Part shown: piece by piece, positions 26,941 through 35,656 of the stretch
Layout: every line of letters starts with the position of its first letter
Position numbering within the stretch: position 1 is the first letter of the stretch
Assembly (NCBI GenBank): GCA_016795485.1
Contig: JAEUHM010000041.1
Location: 248,001 to 312,000, forward strand
DNA from: Verrucomicrobiaceae bacterium
Lineage (GTDB): Bacteria; Verrucomicrobiota; Verrucomicrobiia; Verrucomicrobiales; Verrucomicrobiaceae
Direction: 5' to 3'
Length of the DNA: 64,000 nucleotides
Made by a program: the position numbers and the translations under genes
The notes under the pieces: generated by a model
What the model was told of the DNA's origin: nothing
Databases searched by the model: none
What the model saw: only the letters and a program-made list of their open reading frames with translations

Positions 26941-28122
26941 TCAGTCTATAACGTGGTTGGCAAGTTCCTTCCAGGAACAAACTTCAACATCCTCCGTGAT
27001 CGCTTTGGACGAAATCGAGGCTCTTGCGGGGCGATGAACTAGTATGCTCTTGACCGCACGCCTGTCGCCGAAGTGCTTCTTCCATGCATCCGAAAGTCGG
27101 CGCATGGGGCCTGCCATGTCCGGCTTTACGGTCCGACTGGCCTTTGCCTCGATCAACTTCATGGATCCGTTCTTCCCTGGGATGACAAAATCCACTTCCA
27201 GCCCCTGCTGGTCTCTGAAGTAGTAAAGCTCACGCCGTAGTCCGTCATTGACCTGGGCTTTGATGATCTCAGCTGCCACAAAACCTTCAAAGATTGCTCC
27301 GAGAAATGGAGACTTTTCCAACTCGGCTTCCGTATCAATGCCCAGCAGATGACAGGCTAGGCCAGGGTCTGCGATGTAGATGCGGGGCGACCGTATGATG
27401 CGCTTGCCCATGTTTTCAAAGAACGGCTGCACCACAAAGATCTGTGCTGTGGTCTCAAGAATGTCCAGCCACTTGCCTACTCCCGGCACACTCATGCCGA
27501 GCGGACCTGCGAGATCTGTCTTGTTGAGGATGGAGCCATGGCGAGCAGCCAAGAGCGACATGAAGCGGCGGAAGGTGCCGAGATCTTGTACGGCGGTGAC
27601 AGCGCGGACATCCCGCTCCAGATAAGTTTGCAAATAGGAACTGAACCACAGGCGTGCGGCCTTCGGACGTGCGAGTACCTCAGGGTGACCGCCGTGCAAT
27701 AGGGAGACCTTGGGTGTCTCACTCAGGCTCATCGGTAGCAGTTGCAACACGGCAGCACGGCCCGCCATGGATTCTGTGACGTTCCTCATGAGTCCGGCCT
27801 CCTGGGAACCGGTGAGGAACCATTGTCCCATCTTGCGTGGATTGGCGTCGATGCGGCTGCGGACGTAGTTGAAGACCTCTGGCAGGTTTTGGATTTCATC
27901 CAAGATGACCGGTGGCTTCACCCCATCTAGGAAGCCCTGCGGGTCCTGGCGAAAGCGGGAAATGATGTCCGGATCCTCAAAGAGGTAGTATTCAGCTTTG
28001 GGGAAGAGGTGCCTCAGCAAGTAGGTCTTTCCTGATCGGCGCGGCCCTGTAATGACCGTGCACGGGAAGTGTTTAGCCGCCGTAAGCAGGTGCGGAGTGA
28101 TGTCGCGGTCGATGGATTTCAT
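26941..28122 (-). CDS. AAA_14/DUF4143 ATPase with nuclease-like C terminus
   Basis: 393 residues. The P-loop is G-P-R-R-S-G-K-T (26-33), Walker B is VILDEIQNLPE (Asp75, Glu76), and a sensor-like FLTGSQE follows at 103-109. The C-terminal DUF4143 part carries a restriction-endonuclease-like pattern, E309-V-D311-F-V ... E325-A-K327 (the E/D-x(n)-E-x-K arrangement). Such genes are widespread and patchy, often in many copies per genome, and their function is not settled. It is bracketed by two near-identical palindromes and stands between rbsB-like and grpB/rbsC genes of the same strand, as if inserted into that operon. The ATG at 28122 is 3 bases from palindrome B. Confidence 0.93.
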   Translation of the reverse strand: MKSIDRDITPHLLTAAKHFPCTVITGPRRSGKTYLLRHLFPKAEYYLFEDPDIISRFRQDPQGFLDGVKPPVILDEIQNLPEVFNYVRSRIDANPRKMGQWFLTGSQEAGLMRNVTESMAGRAAVLQLLPMSLSETPKVSLLHGGHPEVLARPKAARLWFSSYLQTYLERDVRAVTAVQDLGTFRRFMSLLAARHGSILNKTDLAGPLGMSVPGVGKWLDILETTAQIFVVQPFFENMGKRIIRSPRIYIADPGLACHLLGIDTEAELEKSPFLGAIFEGFVAAEIIKAQVNDGLRRELYYFRDQQGLEVDFVIPGKNGSMKLIEAKASRTVKPDMAGPMRRLSDAWKKHFGDRRAVKSILVHRPARASISSKAITEDVEVCSWKELANHVID

Positions 28123-28125
28123 TTT

Positions 28126-28156
28126 GAGTAATTTAAACTGCTAGTTTAAATTGCTC
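28126..28156. repeat. Palindrome, copy B (in front of the ATPase start codon)
   Basis: Arms GAGTAATTTAAACT (28126-28139) and AGTTTAAATTGCTC (28143-28156) pair with one T-G wobble around a 3-base centre. It is the same 14-3-14 architecture as copy A. One arm difference (T to A) is matched by the complementary change in the other arm (A to T), so pairing is preserved. It ends 14 bases before the rbsB-like stop. Confidence 0.92.
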
Positions 28157-28170
28157 AAACAGTGATTTTA

Positions 28171-29121
28171 TCACTTTGTCACCACGTCCACCGGTGTTTG
28201 CTGATCCGCGGGCGTAGTTTTATCCTTGAGAATCTTCAAAGCTGCCTCGATTCCGAAGACAGCTAGCTGGTCGCCATGTTGATCCGCAGTGGCCAGGATG
28301 CGGCCGTCTGCGAGCATGGGCTTGATGGCTGCAATGTTGTCAAAGCCGACGATCTGTACTTGTCCGGACTTGCCTGCGGCTTGCACCGCAGCAGCGGCAC
28401 CCAGAGCCATGTTATCATTGGCGCAAAGCAGCGCTTTCACGTTAGGATTGGCGGCGAGGATACCGCTAGCTACTGTGTTGGCCTTGTCCATCTCCCATTG
28501 TCCGCTTTGCGTGGTGACGATCTTCATTCCGGCGGCATTCATCGCGTCCTCGAATCCCGCACGGCGTTGCTGTCCGTTGAAAGCGGTGGTGACACCTTCA
28601 ATGATGGCCACTTCATCGCCGGCTTTGAGCTTCTTTGCGAGCGCTTCGGCGACTGCTTTAGCTCCGGCTCGATTATCTGGTCCGACAAAGGGAATCGTGA
28701 GTCCGGCTTGCTTGAGCGTGTCCGCATCGAGTTTGTTATCGATATTGATGACTAGCACCCCCGCATCTTTAGCGCGCTTGAGCACGGTGATGAGCGCCTT
28801 CGAATCGGCGGGTGCAACAACAATGGCCTGCACACCCTGGGAGACCATCTGTTCGACGAGACCGACCTGTTCTGACAGATCAGTCTCGTTTTTGATGCCG
28901 TTCACGATGAGATCGTAGTCGGCAGAATGTTCAGCTTGATGCTTCTTCGCACCCTCGGCCATGGTTTGGAAGAACTCATTGGCGAGAGACTTCATGATGA
29001 GCGCAATCTTGGGTCTGCCAGTCGTTGAACTGGGTGCAGAGGACTTGCCGCAAGCGCTTAGAAATACGGCAACAACAGCGACAATAGCAAAACGAAGAAA
29101 TCTCGGCATGGTTGGATGCAT
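28171..29121 (-). CDS. RbsB-like periplasmic sugar-binding lipoprotein
   Basis: 316 residues (or 312 from the ATG at 29109). A lipoprotein signal with lipobox F-L-S-A-C (Cys24) is followed by the type 1 periplasmic-binding-protein fold: IALIMKSLANEFFQTMAEGAKKH, VQAIVVAPADSKALITVLKRAKDAGV, VINIDNKLDAD, FVGPDNRAGAKAVAEAL and a late GFDNIAAIKPML. It should bind ribose or a similar sugar and deliver it to the RbsC-like permease. In a Gram-negative host the lipid anchor is less usual for this class. It is upstream of the permease on the same strand, separated by the ATPase and grpB genes. Confidence 0.92.
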   Translation of the reverse strand: MHPTMPRFLRFAIVAVVAVFLSACGKSSAPSSTTGRPKIALIMKSLANEFFQTMAEGAKKHQAEHSADYDLIVNGIKNETDLSEQVGLVEQMVSQGVQAIVVAPADSKALITVLKRAKDAGVLVINIDNKLDADTLKQAGLTIPFVGPDNRAGAKAVAEALAKKLKAGDEVAIIEGVTTAFNGQQRRAGFEDAMNAAGMKIVTTQSGQWEMDKANTVASGILAANPNVKALLCANDNMALGAAAAVQAAGKSGQVQIVGFDNIAAIKPMLADGRILATADQHGDQLAVFGIEAALKILKDKTTPADQQTPVDVVTK

Positions 29122-29258
29122 TGCGAGCGCTCAAGCCAAGTCAAGGATGCTACACTTCTCGGCTCGCCGCTCGGGGACGTGCTTTTCGCTTCAGCAATGG
29201 ATGTCCTCAGGGCGACAAACGATAGGCAAGACAATCTACATGCGGTGAAATCAGCTCT

Positions 29259-30083
29259 TCAAAACAGCGACTTGCCAAAGATTGCTTCTTCAAGTTCTCG
29301 GTCAGTGAGTGGCTCTGGACGACCCTGCCCTGCGGGCGGAGATGCCCGGCCAGCACCATCGCGATTCTGGTTTGCACCACCTGCAGGCGGCATTGAACGT
29401 CTCCTTTGCTCTGGTTCCTCGGGAGTGCTTCCGATCACGATGTCCCAAGTAGCCAACAGGTCTGCACTTCCCGTTTCCTTTGGCTTAAACTCCCTAATGA
29501 CCGAGAGTCTCTGTTCCTCTGTGCCCATACTGCGGAGAATGCCATCGCGATCATTCTGCGGTACGCCTGCGATGAAGAGTTGAGTGGTCAGCATACGCTT
29601 GTCCGCCCTCTTGACGGCGATATGCCAATGAAGGGTCCTCCCCGTATACAGGCCGGGCTTGATGGTGCGGAAGCGATACTCTCCCTTTGCGTTGGTTTCG
29701 ATCTTCCCATATCCCTGAAAGTGTGGGTCCCGCTCTTTTCCGCGTTGTACCCCACGGCTATGAATGTAGCAGCCGTTGGTGTCTGCTTGCCACATTTCGA
29801 TCACGTGATTGGCCAGCGGTTTGCCATCGGGGTTGAGTAATCTGCCGCCAAACTCCGCAATAACTCCTCCGGCGGGAGCTTTCCCATCAATGATTTTGGT
29901 TAGGTCGTTATCTTGATCCAGCGGCAAATGGTCCGGGTAGTATGGGCCTTCTGTTGCGCGAGGCGTCAGAGTGAGCGCCTCAGCGTAGATCTCGCCAGTG
30001 ATCGCACCACCCGTGACGACAAGGAAGTTTTGCAACAAACGACGACGATCAAGGCGGATGTGAAAAAACGAAGATGCACTCAT
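29259..30083 (-). CDS. Exported intradiol ring-cleavage dioxygenase-like protein
   Basis: 274 residues. A twin-arginine-like signal (LDRRRLLQNFLVVTGGAITG) is followed by TEGPYYPD, typical of intradiol dioxygenases, and by all four expected non-heme iron ligands: Tyr106 (NGCYIHS), Tyr146 (GLYTGR), His152 and His154 (LHWHI). Catechol or protocatechuate-like cleavage is possible; secreted members in this phylum lack assigned substrates. The C-terminal 50 residues are Pro/Gly/Arg-rich and look disordered. It lies 53 bases downstream of the 30137-30838 gene and upstream of rbsB-like, on the same strand as both. Confidence 0.88.
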   Translation of the reverse strand: MSASSFFHIRLDRRRLLQNFLVVTGGAITGEIYAEALTLTPRATEGPYYPDHLPLDQDNDLTKIIDGKAPAGGVIAEFGGRLLNPDGKPLANHVIEMWQADTNGCYIHSRGVQRGKERDPHFQGYGKIETNAKGEYRFRTIKPGLYTGRTLHWHIAVKRADKRMLTTQLFIAGVPQNDRDGILRSMGTEEQRLSVIREFKPKETGSADLLATWDIVIGSTPEEPEQRRRSMPPAGGANQNRDGAGRASPPAGQGRPEPLTDRELEEAIFGKSLF

Positions 30084-30136
30084 GACAGAACTGAAACTCC
30101 GCCGAAGTGCAGAGGTTGTGCCCCGGGATGTCGAAG

Positions 30137-30838
30137 TCAGTTTTTCTCAGGCTTGTCAAAGGTCATGTAAGTTCGACCAACGATCTTCTTGCCGTTCTGC
30201 TCAAACGTCTCGATGCGCATCTCTTTGGGGATGTGAGCATCACCTACCTTTTGTACGGAGCGTATTTGAAAACGCTTGATCAGGTTGCCCTGCTTGTCCC
30301 AGCCTTCCATCTTTGCCATGCCACCTGAGCCTTGGTGCACCCACATGTCTACCGTGCCATATGGGCCCTTGCCATCCGGGGTAACCACGCGAACCTTCCA
30401 TGCTTTCTGGCCACCACCGATGCCTTCTTCACCAAGGATCTTAGGATTGGGCCACTCGATGAACCTCAAAGACAAGTCTTCGTAGTTGAGCTGGAATCCG
30501 CGCACGTTCTCCCCATATCGCTCAAGCGGGACGTTAGCAGCGGCCCCCGGCTTGGTTTCACGCAACGTTGGAGGTGAGGTGGTGAGATCCAGATGCACAA
30601 TCTGAGCTGGATTCTCAAAGCGGAAGCGAATGACCTGCTGCGTCATGGCGAGGGCGAAGGGTTCCTCCTTACCGCTGTCACTGTCACGGAGCGCCCCTGA
30701 AAGCTTGTGATCTTGAAGTGCATAACTCAGTCGCACCAGACGCATGACCTCCTCAGCAGTTGGGGGTGACTCCTGGGCAAACACCAACCTGCAAAGGGTG
30801 GTAGATAAAATGGCAAACAGGGCGAGGGTTTTCTTCAT
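30137..30838 (-). CDS. Secreted protein, outer-membrane lipoprotein-sorting-like
   Basis: 233 residues from ATG 30838, where a signal peptide begins (MKKTLALFAILSTTLCRLVFA); the frame extends upstream to 31015 but that part overlaps the divergent gene. The mature chain resembles the LolA/LolB-like half-barrel group used in outer-membrane lipoprotein-sorting proteins: EEVMRLVRLSYALQDHKLSGALRD, QVIRFRFENPAQIVHLDL, WKVRVVTPDGKGPYGTVDMWVHQGSGGMAKMEGWDKQGNLIKRF and IETFEQNGKKIVGRTYMTFDKPEKN. The fold assignment is moderately secure; the cargo is unknown. It diverges from the GT-C/TPR gene with an 83-base intergenic region. Confidence 0.8.
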   Translation of the reverse strand: MKKTLALFAILSTTLCRLVFAQESPPTAEEVMRLVRLSYALQDHKLSGALRDSDSGKEEPFALAMTQQVIRFRFENPAQIVHLDLTTSPPTLRETKPGAAANVPLERYGENVRGFQLNYEDLSLRFIEWPNPKILGEEGIGGGQKAWKVRVVTPDGKGPYGTVDMWVHQGSGGMAKMEGWDKQGNLIKRFQIRSVQKVGDAHIPKEMRIETFEQNGKKIVGRTYMTFDKPEKN

Positions 30839-30921
30839 GACACTTGTGGGACGGGCGAGAACGCTGGTTATTCGGGAAAGGTTGCCCACCAGCCCGGAAT
30901 GTCCAAGAAATACCCTCGTCC

Positions 30922-32979
30922 ATGACAGATCGCATCCACACGCTTTCATTTTTACCCACCTGGGTGCGGGGCTTGGTGTTGTTGTTGTTGTTTCCGCTTC
31001 TCGTCTACTGGCCATGCATTAACGGTCCTTTCCTATGGGATGACCGAAACTGGAGTCATGGCATCGACTGGTTACTCAAAGACCCGCATGGACTGTCACG
31101 CATCTGGACTCAGCTCCGCTTGTTGGAGCAATACTATCCTGTCACGGCAAGCTCTGTGTGGCTGGACTATCAATTGTTCGGTTGGGAGACATTTCCGCGC
31201 CATCTCGAGAACATTCTGATGCATGGAGCGAGTTGCGTGTTGTTCTGGTGCGTGCTTCGGCAGCTTGCTGTGCCTGGAGCTTGGCTCGCTGCGGCGATTC
31301 TCGCCGTTCATCCTGTGGCAGTTGAGTCCGTGGCATGGATTACTGAGAGGAAAAACACACTGTGTCTTATGTTTGCCCTCGGTTCCGTGCTCGCATGGAT
31401 CAAGTCGGCTGTAGATTGGACCGAGCCAAAGCAGTTTCGTGTGAGCTGGTATCTGCTCTCTCTGATTTTGTTCCTTTTGGCACTAGGAGCAAAAATCTCT
31501 GCCTTCGTTGTTCCCCCTGTGGTCGTACTGCTCGCCTGGTGGAAGCGCGGTCGTCTGAGTTGGCGATATGACCTACTCCCCGCACTTCCGATGTTCCTCA
31601 CAGCTTTTGGGCTTGGGCTGATTGTTGCGTGGCTGGAGAAGCATCAAGCGGGAGCTTTGGGCCCAATTTTTGATGATCTTACTTGGCCCAAGCGGATCGT
31701 CCTTTCTGCTCAGGCGCTGTGGTTCTATGTGATCAAACTCTTGGCACCGCATCCGGTTTGCGTAGTTTACTACCGGTGGAAGCTCGATCCAACTCAGTGG
31801 TGGCAGTGGCTTCCGCTTCTGGCTCTGCTCGGTGCACTATGGGCTCTTTGGAAAAGCAAATCTCGTCGTGCGTGGATCCTGGTTTTGGTGTTCGCTATAC
31901 CACTGCTGCCCACACTTGGTTTCTTGAACGTGAATGGCATGCGTTTTGCGTGGGTAGCGGATCGTTGGGCATACTTTTCTCTACCACTGGCGTGCTTGTT
32001 CTTCAGCGCACTCTTCACGAAGTATTGTCCGCGAGCTTTGCTTACACCGTGTGCCGCCACTCTGCTCGCCCTGCTAGGTTCTCTTGCTGGATTGCAGGCC
32101 AGCAAGTACAGGGATGTCGACGTTTTTTGGAATCATGCCATTCAGGGCAATCCATATCCAGTAGTGGCTCACAGCGCGTATGGCGACTCGCTGATGCGTG
32201 CTGGTCGGCTAAAAGAAGCTCAAGATCAGTTTCAGCGTGCGCTTGCTCTCGATCCTGACAACGGCGGTTTTCACAACAATCTCGGCTCACTTTACAACTC
32301 GATGGGCAAATCCGAGTTGGCAAAGAGCTCTTTTGAGACCGCCATCACCAAAGACCCTTCTGATCCTCTTTTTCATTACAATCTTGGGTTCACGCTCATC
32401 CGTCTTGGGCAAATACAACCTGCCGAAGCGAGTTTGCGCAAAGCGTTGGAACTCCGACCAGACTTTTTGGCCGCTCTCAACGACCTCGGGAGCATTCAAT
32501 CCTCTATCGGCCAATTTGACGAGGCTGAGAAGTATCTACAGACGGCACTGAATGTGCGTCCGGGCGATCAACTCGCTCTAAACTCGCTCGCTACTCTACG
32601 ATATCGGCAGGGTCGCAAGGCGGAGGCGTTGTATTACTACGAGGAAGTGTTGAAGAGCCTTCCAGACATGGTACCCACGCTCACCAATGCAGCACGGATC
32701 ATGGCTACAAGTGTCGACAGTAGTCTCCGCGATGGTAAGCGTGCTGTTGAACTGGCCGAAAGAGCAGCGGCTCTGACAAATCACCAAGATGGCAGTGTGC
32801 TCAACACCCTCGCTGCAGCTTATGGCGAGTGTGGTCGTTTCTCAGAAGCCGTGGCTGCTGCTAGAAGAGCGCTGGAACTCTTTGAGTCGCAAGGTCAGCC
32901 AAGTGCAAGCATACGAGCGACCTTGCAGGTACTCGAGTCTGGCCAGCCCGTTAGGGTAGCGGACCGATCTTCCAACTAA
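30922..32979 (+). CDS. TMTC-like membrane glycosyltransferase (GT-C) with TPR domain
   Basis: 685 residues from ATG 30922 (a longer frame to 30844 overlaps the divergent gene's leader). The N-terminal half has about ten to eleven hydrophobic segments. The first extracytoplasmic loop carries an acidic pair in NGPFLWDDRNW, as in GT-C enzymes using polyprenyl-phosphate sugars. After about residue 420 there are six or more TPR units (for example AHSAYGDSLMRAGRLKEAQDQFQRALALDPDN). The architecture is that of TMTC-type O-mannosyltransferases and bacterial relatives. I infer transfer of a sugar to protein or glycan outside the membrane. It is first in a four-gene run on the plus strand ending with GT2. 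Confidence 0.88.
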   Translation: MTDRIHTLSFLPTWVRGLVLLLLFPLLVYWPCINGPFLWDDRNWSHGIDWLLKDPHGLSRIWTQLRLLEQYYPVTASSVWLDYQLFGWETFPRHLENILMHGASCVLFWCVLRQLAVPGAWLAAAILAVHPVAVESVAWITERKNTLCLMFALGSVLAWIKSAVDWTEPKQFRVSWYLLSLILFLLALGAKISAFVVPPVVVLLAWWKRGRLSWRYDLLPALPMFLTAFGLGLIVAWLEKHQAGALGPIFDDLTWPKRIVLSAQALWFYVIKLLAPHPVCVVYYRWKLDPTQWWQWLPLLALLGALWALWKSKSRRAWILVLVFAIPLLPTLGFLNVNGMRFAWVADRWAYFSLPLACLFFSALFTKYCPRALLTPCAATLLALLGSLAGLQASKYRDVDVFWNHAIQGNPYPVVAHSAYGDSLMRAGRLKEAQDQFQRALALDPDNGGFHNNLGSLYNSMGKSELAKSSFETAITKDPSDPLFHYNLGFTLIRLGQIQPAEASLRKALELRPDFLAALNDLGSIQSSIGQFDEAEKYLQTALNVRPGDQLALNSLATLRYRQGRKAEALYYYEEVLKSLPDMVPTLTNAARIMATSVDSSLRDGKRAVELAERAAALTNHQDGSVLNTLAAAYGECGRFSEAVAAARRALELFESQGQPSASIRATLQVLESGQPVRVADRSSN

Positions 32980-33050
32980 AGACTGTGCAAAGTGCAGGTT
33001 GTTCGGTAGACAGATAGAATCGCCAGCGTTGTGTGGCGGCCCAGTAACCC

Positions 33051-34661
33051 ATGTCATTGACTGAGCGACCTATCTTCAGCCGAGCCGCCGTATTTCTTGC
33101 CGTGGTTATTGTAGCGCTCGCCTACACACTAGCCACGGACCACACTTGGGAAGATTACTGGATAACCTTTCGGTCGTCGAAGAACCTCGCTACTGGAAAT
33201 GGCTTAGTGCATCAACCTGGAGAACGGCTTCACACTTTTACATCTCCGTTGGGAGTGCTGTTGCCCGCTTTGTGCAGTTTCGTCACGGGAAATCAGTCCG
33301 ACATCGCAGCTCTTTGGCTGTTTCGTCTTCTTTGCATCGCTTCTCTTGGCGGTGCTGCGGTGTTAGGTTACCTGACAGCGATTGGATCAGGAATCCACAA
33401 AGCAGCCGTTGGCTTTTTTGTGGCGTGGTGGATAGCAGACAACAAGACGCAGGACTTCTCTGCCAATGGGATGGAGACCTCGTTACTGCTTCTTTTCATC
33501 ACTTGGTCGGCATGGGCACTTTTTGCGTGTACTTCTCCGCGCCCTTGGCTTCATCTCGGGCTCGCTTGGGCAGGGCTCATGTGGACGCGACCTGATAGCT
33601 TCATCACTATTGCGGCCATGGGCGCAGGTGTGCTCATCTTTGGTAGCGAGGCAAATAGCCGGCTCTCGCGAAAGAAGTGGCTGAAGCTGTTCTTACAAGC
33701 TGCGGGCATTTGTGCGCTCGCCTATCTGCCGTGGTTCTTGGGTGCGTGGCTTTACTATGGCAGTCCTGTGCCGCACACAGTGACTGCCAAAGCCAGCATT
33801 GCAGGGGCAAAGCCTCTCCTTGGTTTCGTTTGGACCTTCATTGAGATTCCGCTCACTGGACTCTTTAAGCCTGGGGTCCTTGAGGCAGCCTTTGCGCCAT
33901 CCAACATCCGCTTCGGGGGCTGGCCTGATGTTGTAGAAGCTGGCTGCCGTATTTTTGGGCTTATCTGCTACGTTGTTTGGTTATTACCATGGGTGAGGTG
34001 GCAGGCTCGTGTCTGCTCTTTTGTGTTCGCTATCTTTCTGGCTTATCTCGACTACTTTCCCGCCTACCCAGCCAGTTGGTATTTGCCAGGCCCGGTCTGG
34101 TTTGGCCTCATTGGGCTTGCTGGGTTGTTTGAACTTGGTTTCAGACATGGTTCGCTTCTCAAAAAGGCCTGTTGGAGTGCATCCGCAGCATTCCTGTTGC
34201 TCGCCATCTGGATGTCTCTGCAATCCGCGCGCACCTTTGCCGCTCAACAGAAAATCGTAGATGGTGGGAATCGCAAAAACATCGGTCTGTGGCTCAAGCA
34301 AAACGCTCGGCCAACAGACACCGTATTCATGGAATGCCTGGGCTACATTGGCTACTACTCCGAGTTGCGCACGCATGATTGGCCGGGGCTTTCTTCACCA
34401 ACAGTCGTCGCTCTAACGCGTGAATGCGGTCTTGACTGGTCTTGTTTGCTTCAGCGCCTGAAGCCGGATTGGGTGGTGGTCAGACCACAGGAGCTAGTCA
34501 AGCACTTCTCTTCGGGTCTTGGCTCTCCAGGGCTGCCTTATGAACTTGTTAGAGTTTTTGACGTCACTCAGGAACTGGAAGAACTCGATCTTTACGGTCA
34601 AGGACTCCTCTCTTTCGACTGTTGCTTCCTAGCGTTCAAGAGAAAGGAGCCCGTGCAATGA
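33051..34661 (+). CDS. Integral membrane GT-C-type glycosyltransferase
   Basis: 536 residues with about eleven hydrophobic segments. The first loop, DHTWEDYWITFRSSKNLATGNGLVHQPGE, resembles the D-D-[AT]-[FY]-I-[ST]-x-R-Y-x-x-N-L...G-x-G-L-V-x-N-P-G-E pattern of AftB-like GT-C enzymes, with an E-D pair in place of D-D. LHTFTSPLGVLLPAL is the usual continuation. It should transfer a sugar from a lipid carrier on the outer face of the inner membrane; donor and acceptor are unknown. The stop overlaps the start of the next TPR gene (ATGA). Confidence 0.85.
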   Translation: MSLTERPIFSRAAVFLAVVIVALAYTLATDHTWEDYWITFRSSKNLATGNGLVHQPGERLHTFTSPLGVLLPALCSFVTGNQSDIAALWLFRLLCIASLGGAAVLGYLTAIGSGIHKAAVGFFVAWWIADNKTQDFSANGMETSLLLLFITWSAWALFACTSPRPWLHLGLAWAGLMWTRPDSFITIAAMGAGVLIFGSEANSRLSRKKWLKLFLQAAGICALAYLPWFLGAWLYYGSPVPHTVTAKASIAGAKPLLGFVWTFIEIPLTGLFKPGVLEAAFAPSNIRFGGWPDVVEAGCRIFGLICYVVWLLPWVRWQARVCSFVFAIFLAYLDYFPAYPASWYLPGPVWFGLIGLAGLFELGFRHGSLLKKACWSASAAFLLLAIWMSLQSARTFAAQQKIVDGGNRKNIGLWLKQNARPTDTVFMECLGYIGYYSELRTHDWPGLSSPTVVALTRECGLDWSCLLQRLKPDWVVVRPQELVKHFSSGLGSPGLPYELVRVFDVTQELEELDLYGQGLLSFDCCFLAFKRKEPVQ

Positions 34662-35620
34662 AGCAAACGAAGTCTCACGGCCCCTCGGCACCGATCATCG
34701 CCACCTCGGCTGTCGTTTTGACGTCATTGGCTTTTGGCATCGTCCTCATAGCGTATGTTCGGATGCCGTGGCCAAAGACCACTGGTGCGTCACCCTTCTA
34801 CGCTCGTGTTCACGCGGCGATTGGTCTCAGTCTGGCCACACACAGCACACTGGAAGGTGCCCTTGCGGAGTTCCGCCACGCGTTAAAGCTCGATCCGTCT
34901 TACATCGATGCATCCAATCATTTGGCCAATACGCTTTTCCAAAATGGCCGCACTGAGGATGCGATCCAAAGCTACCGTGCCACTCTTGCGATTGATCCCG
35001 CCCACCCAGATGCAAACAACAATCTCGGGCTTGCTCTTCTCCTCTCGGGCAGAGTGGAAGAAAGTATCGCCTACTTCAAAAAGTCACTCGATCACCGTCC
35101 AAACTCACCCGATGTGCGGAGCAACCTGGGAGCCGCGTTCATGCATTTGGGTAAGTTGGCCGATGCTGAGCGAGAACTCCGAGCCGCACTAGATGCAAAA
35201 GCTGGCATTAATGCCCATCATAACCTCGCCCTCTGCCTTTTTCGACAAGGCCGTCTCACAGATTCTGTGCGAGCTTACGAGGGGGCACTGAAACTCAGCC
35301 CTGATCACGTCAACAGCCTCTCGGAGCTTGCTTGGGTGTTGTCGACCGCAGCCGATGATAGCATCCGTGACGGAAATAGAGCTTTGACCCTTGCTCAAAG
35401 AGCAGCCGCAATCACCCAATACACCGAGCCGCGAGTTTTGCGCTCACTCGCAGCTTCCTTTGCAGAGATAGGCGATTTCTCACAAGCACAGACTTATGCC
35501 AACAAAGCCCATCAACTGGCCAACGGTGTGGGCGATCAGTCTTATGCTGAGCAATTGGCAGAACAGATCGCGAAGTATCGCAATCAGAAGCCTTGGCGGG
35601 AAACCAACCCGAATCCGTAA
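34658..35620 (+). CDS. Membrane-anchored TPR protein
   Basis: 320 residues from ATG 34658, overlapping the previous TGA. One N-terminal membrane segment (about 18-35) is followed by six or seven TPR units from about residue 65. The C-terminal block (DDSIRDGNRALTLAQRAAAI and what follows) parallels the end of the 30922-32979 protein (DSSLRDGKRAVELAERAAAL), so it looks like a detached TPR domain of a TMTC-like enzyme. It may scaffold the neighbouring glycosyltransferases. No catalytic motif is visible. Confidence 0.88.
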   Translation: MKQTKSHGPSAPIIATSAVVLTSLAFGIVLIAYVRMPWPKTTGASPFYARVHAAIGLSLATHSTLEGALAEFRHALKLDPSYIDASNHLANTLFQNGRTEDAIQSYRATLAIDPAHPDANNNLGLALLLSGRVEESIAYFKKSLDHRPNSPDVRSNLGAAFMHLGKLADAERELRAALDAKAGINAHHNLALCLFRQGRLTDSVRAYEGALKLSPDHVNSLSELAWVLSTAADDSIRDGNRALTLAQRAAAITQYTEPRVLRSLAASFAEIGDFSQAQTYANKAHQLANGVGDQSYAEQLAEQIAKYRNQKPWRETNPNP

Positions 35621-35656
35621 CTTCATAGAGAAGGTTGCCGCAGGCTATGGCTGAGT

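Noticed and set aside
26941-28122. The AAA_14/DUF4143 gene as the missing ATPase of the ribose importer
   Set aside because: It has no ABC signature or ABC-type Walker B context and carries a nuclease-like C terminus.
28161-28175. Short inverted repeat AGTGAT/ATCACT at the end of the rbsB-like gene
   Set aside because: Only 6 AT-rich base pairs, overlapping the stop codon and without a T tract; chance is sufficient.
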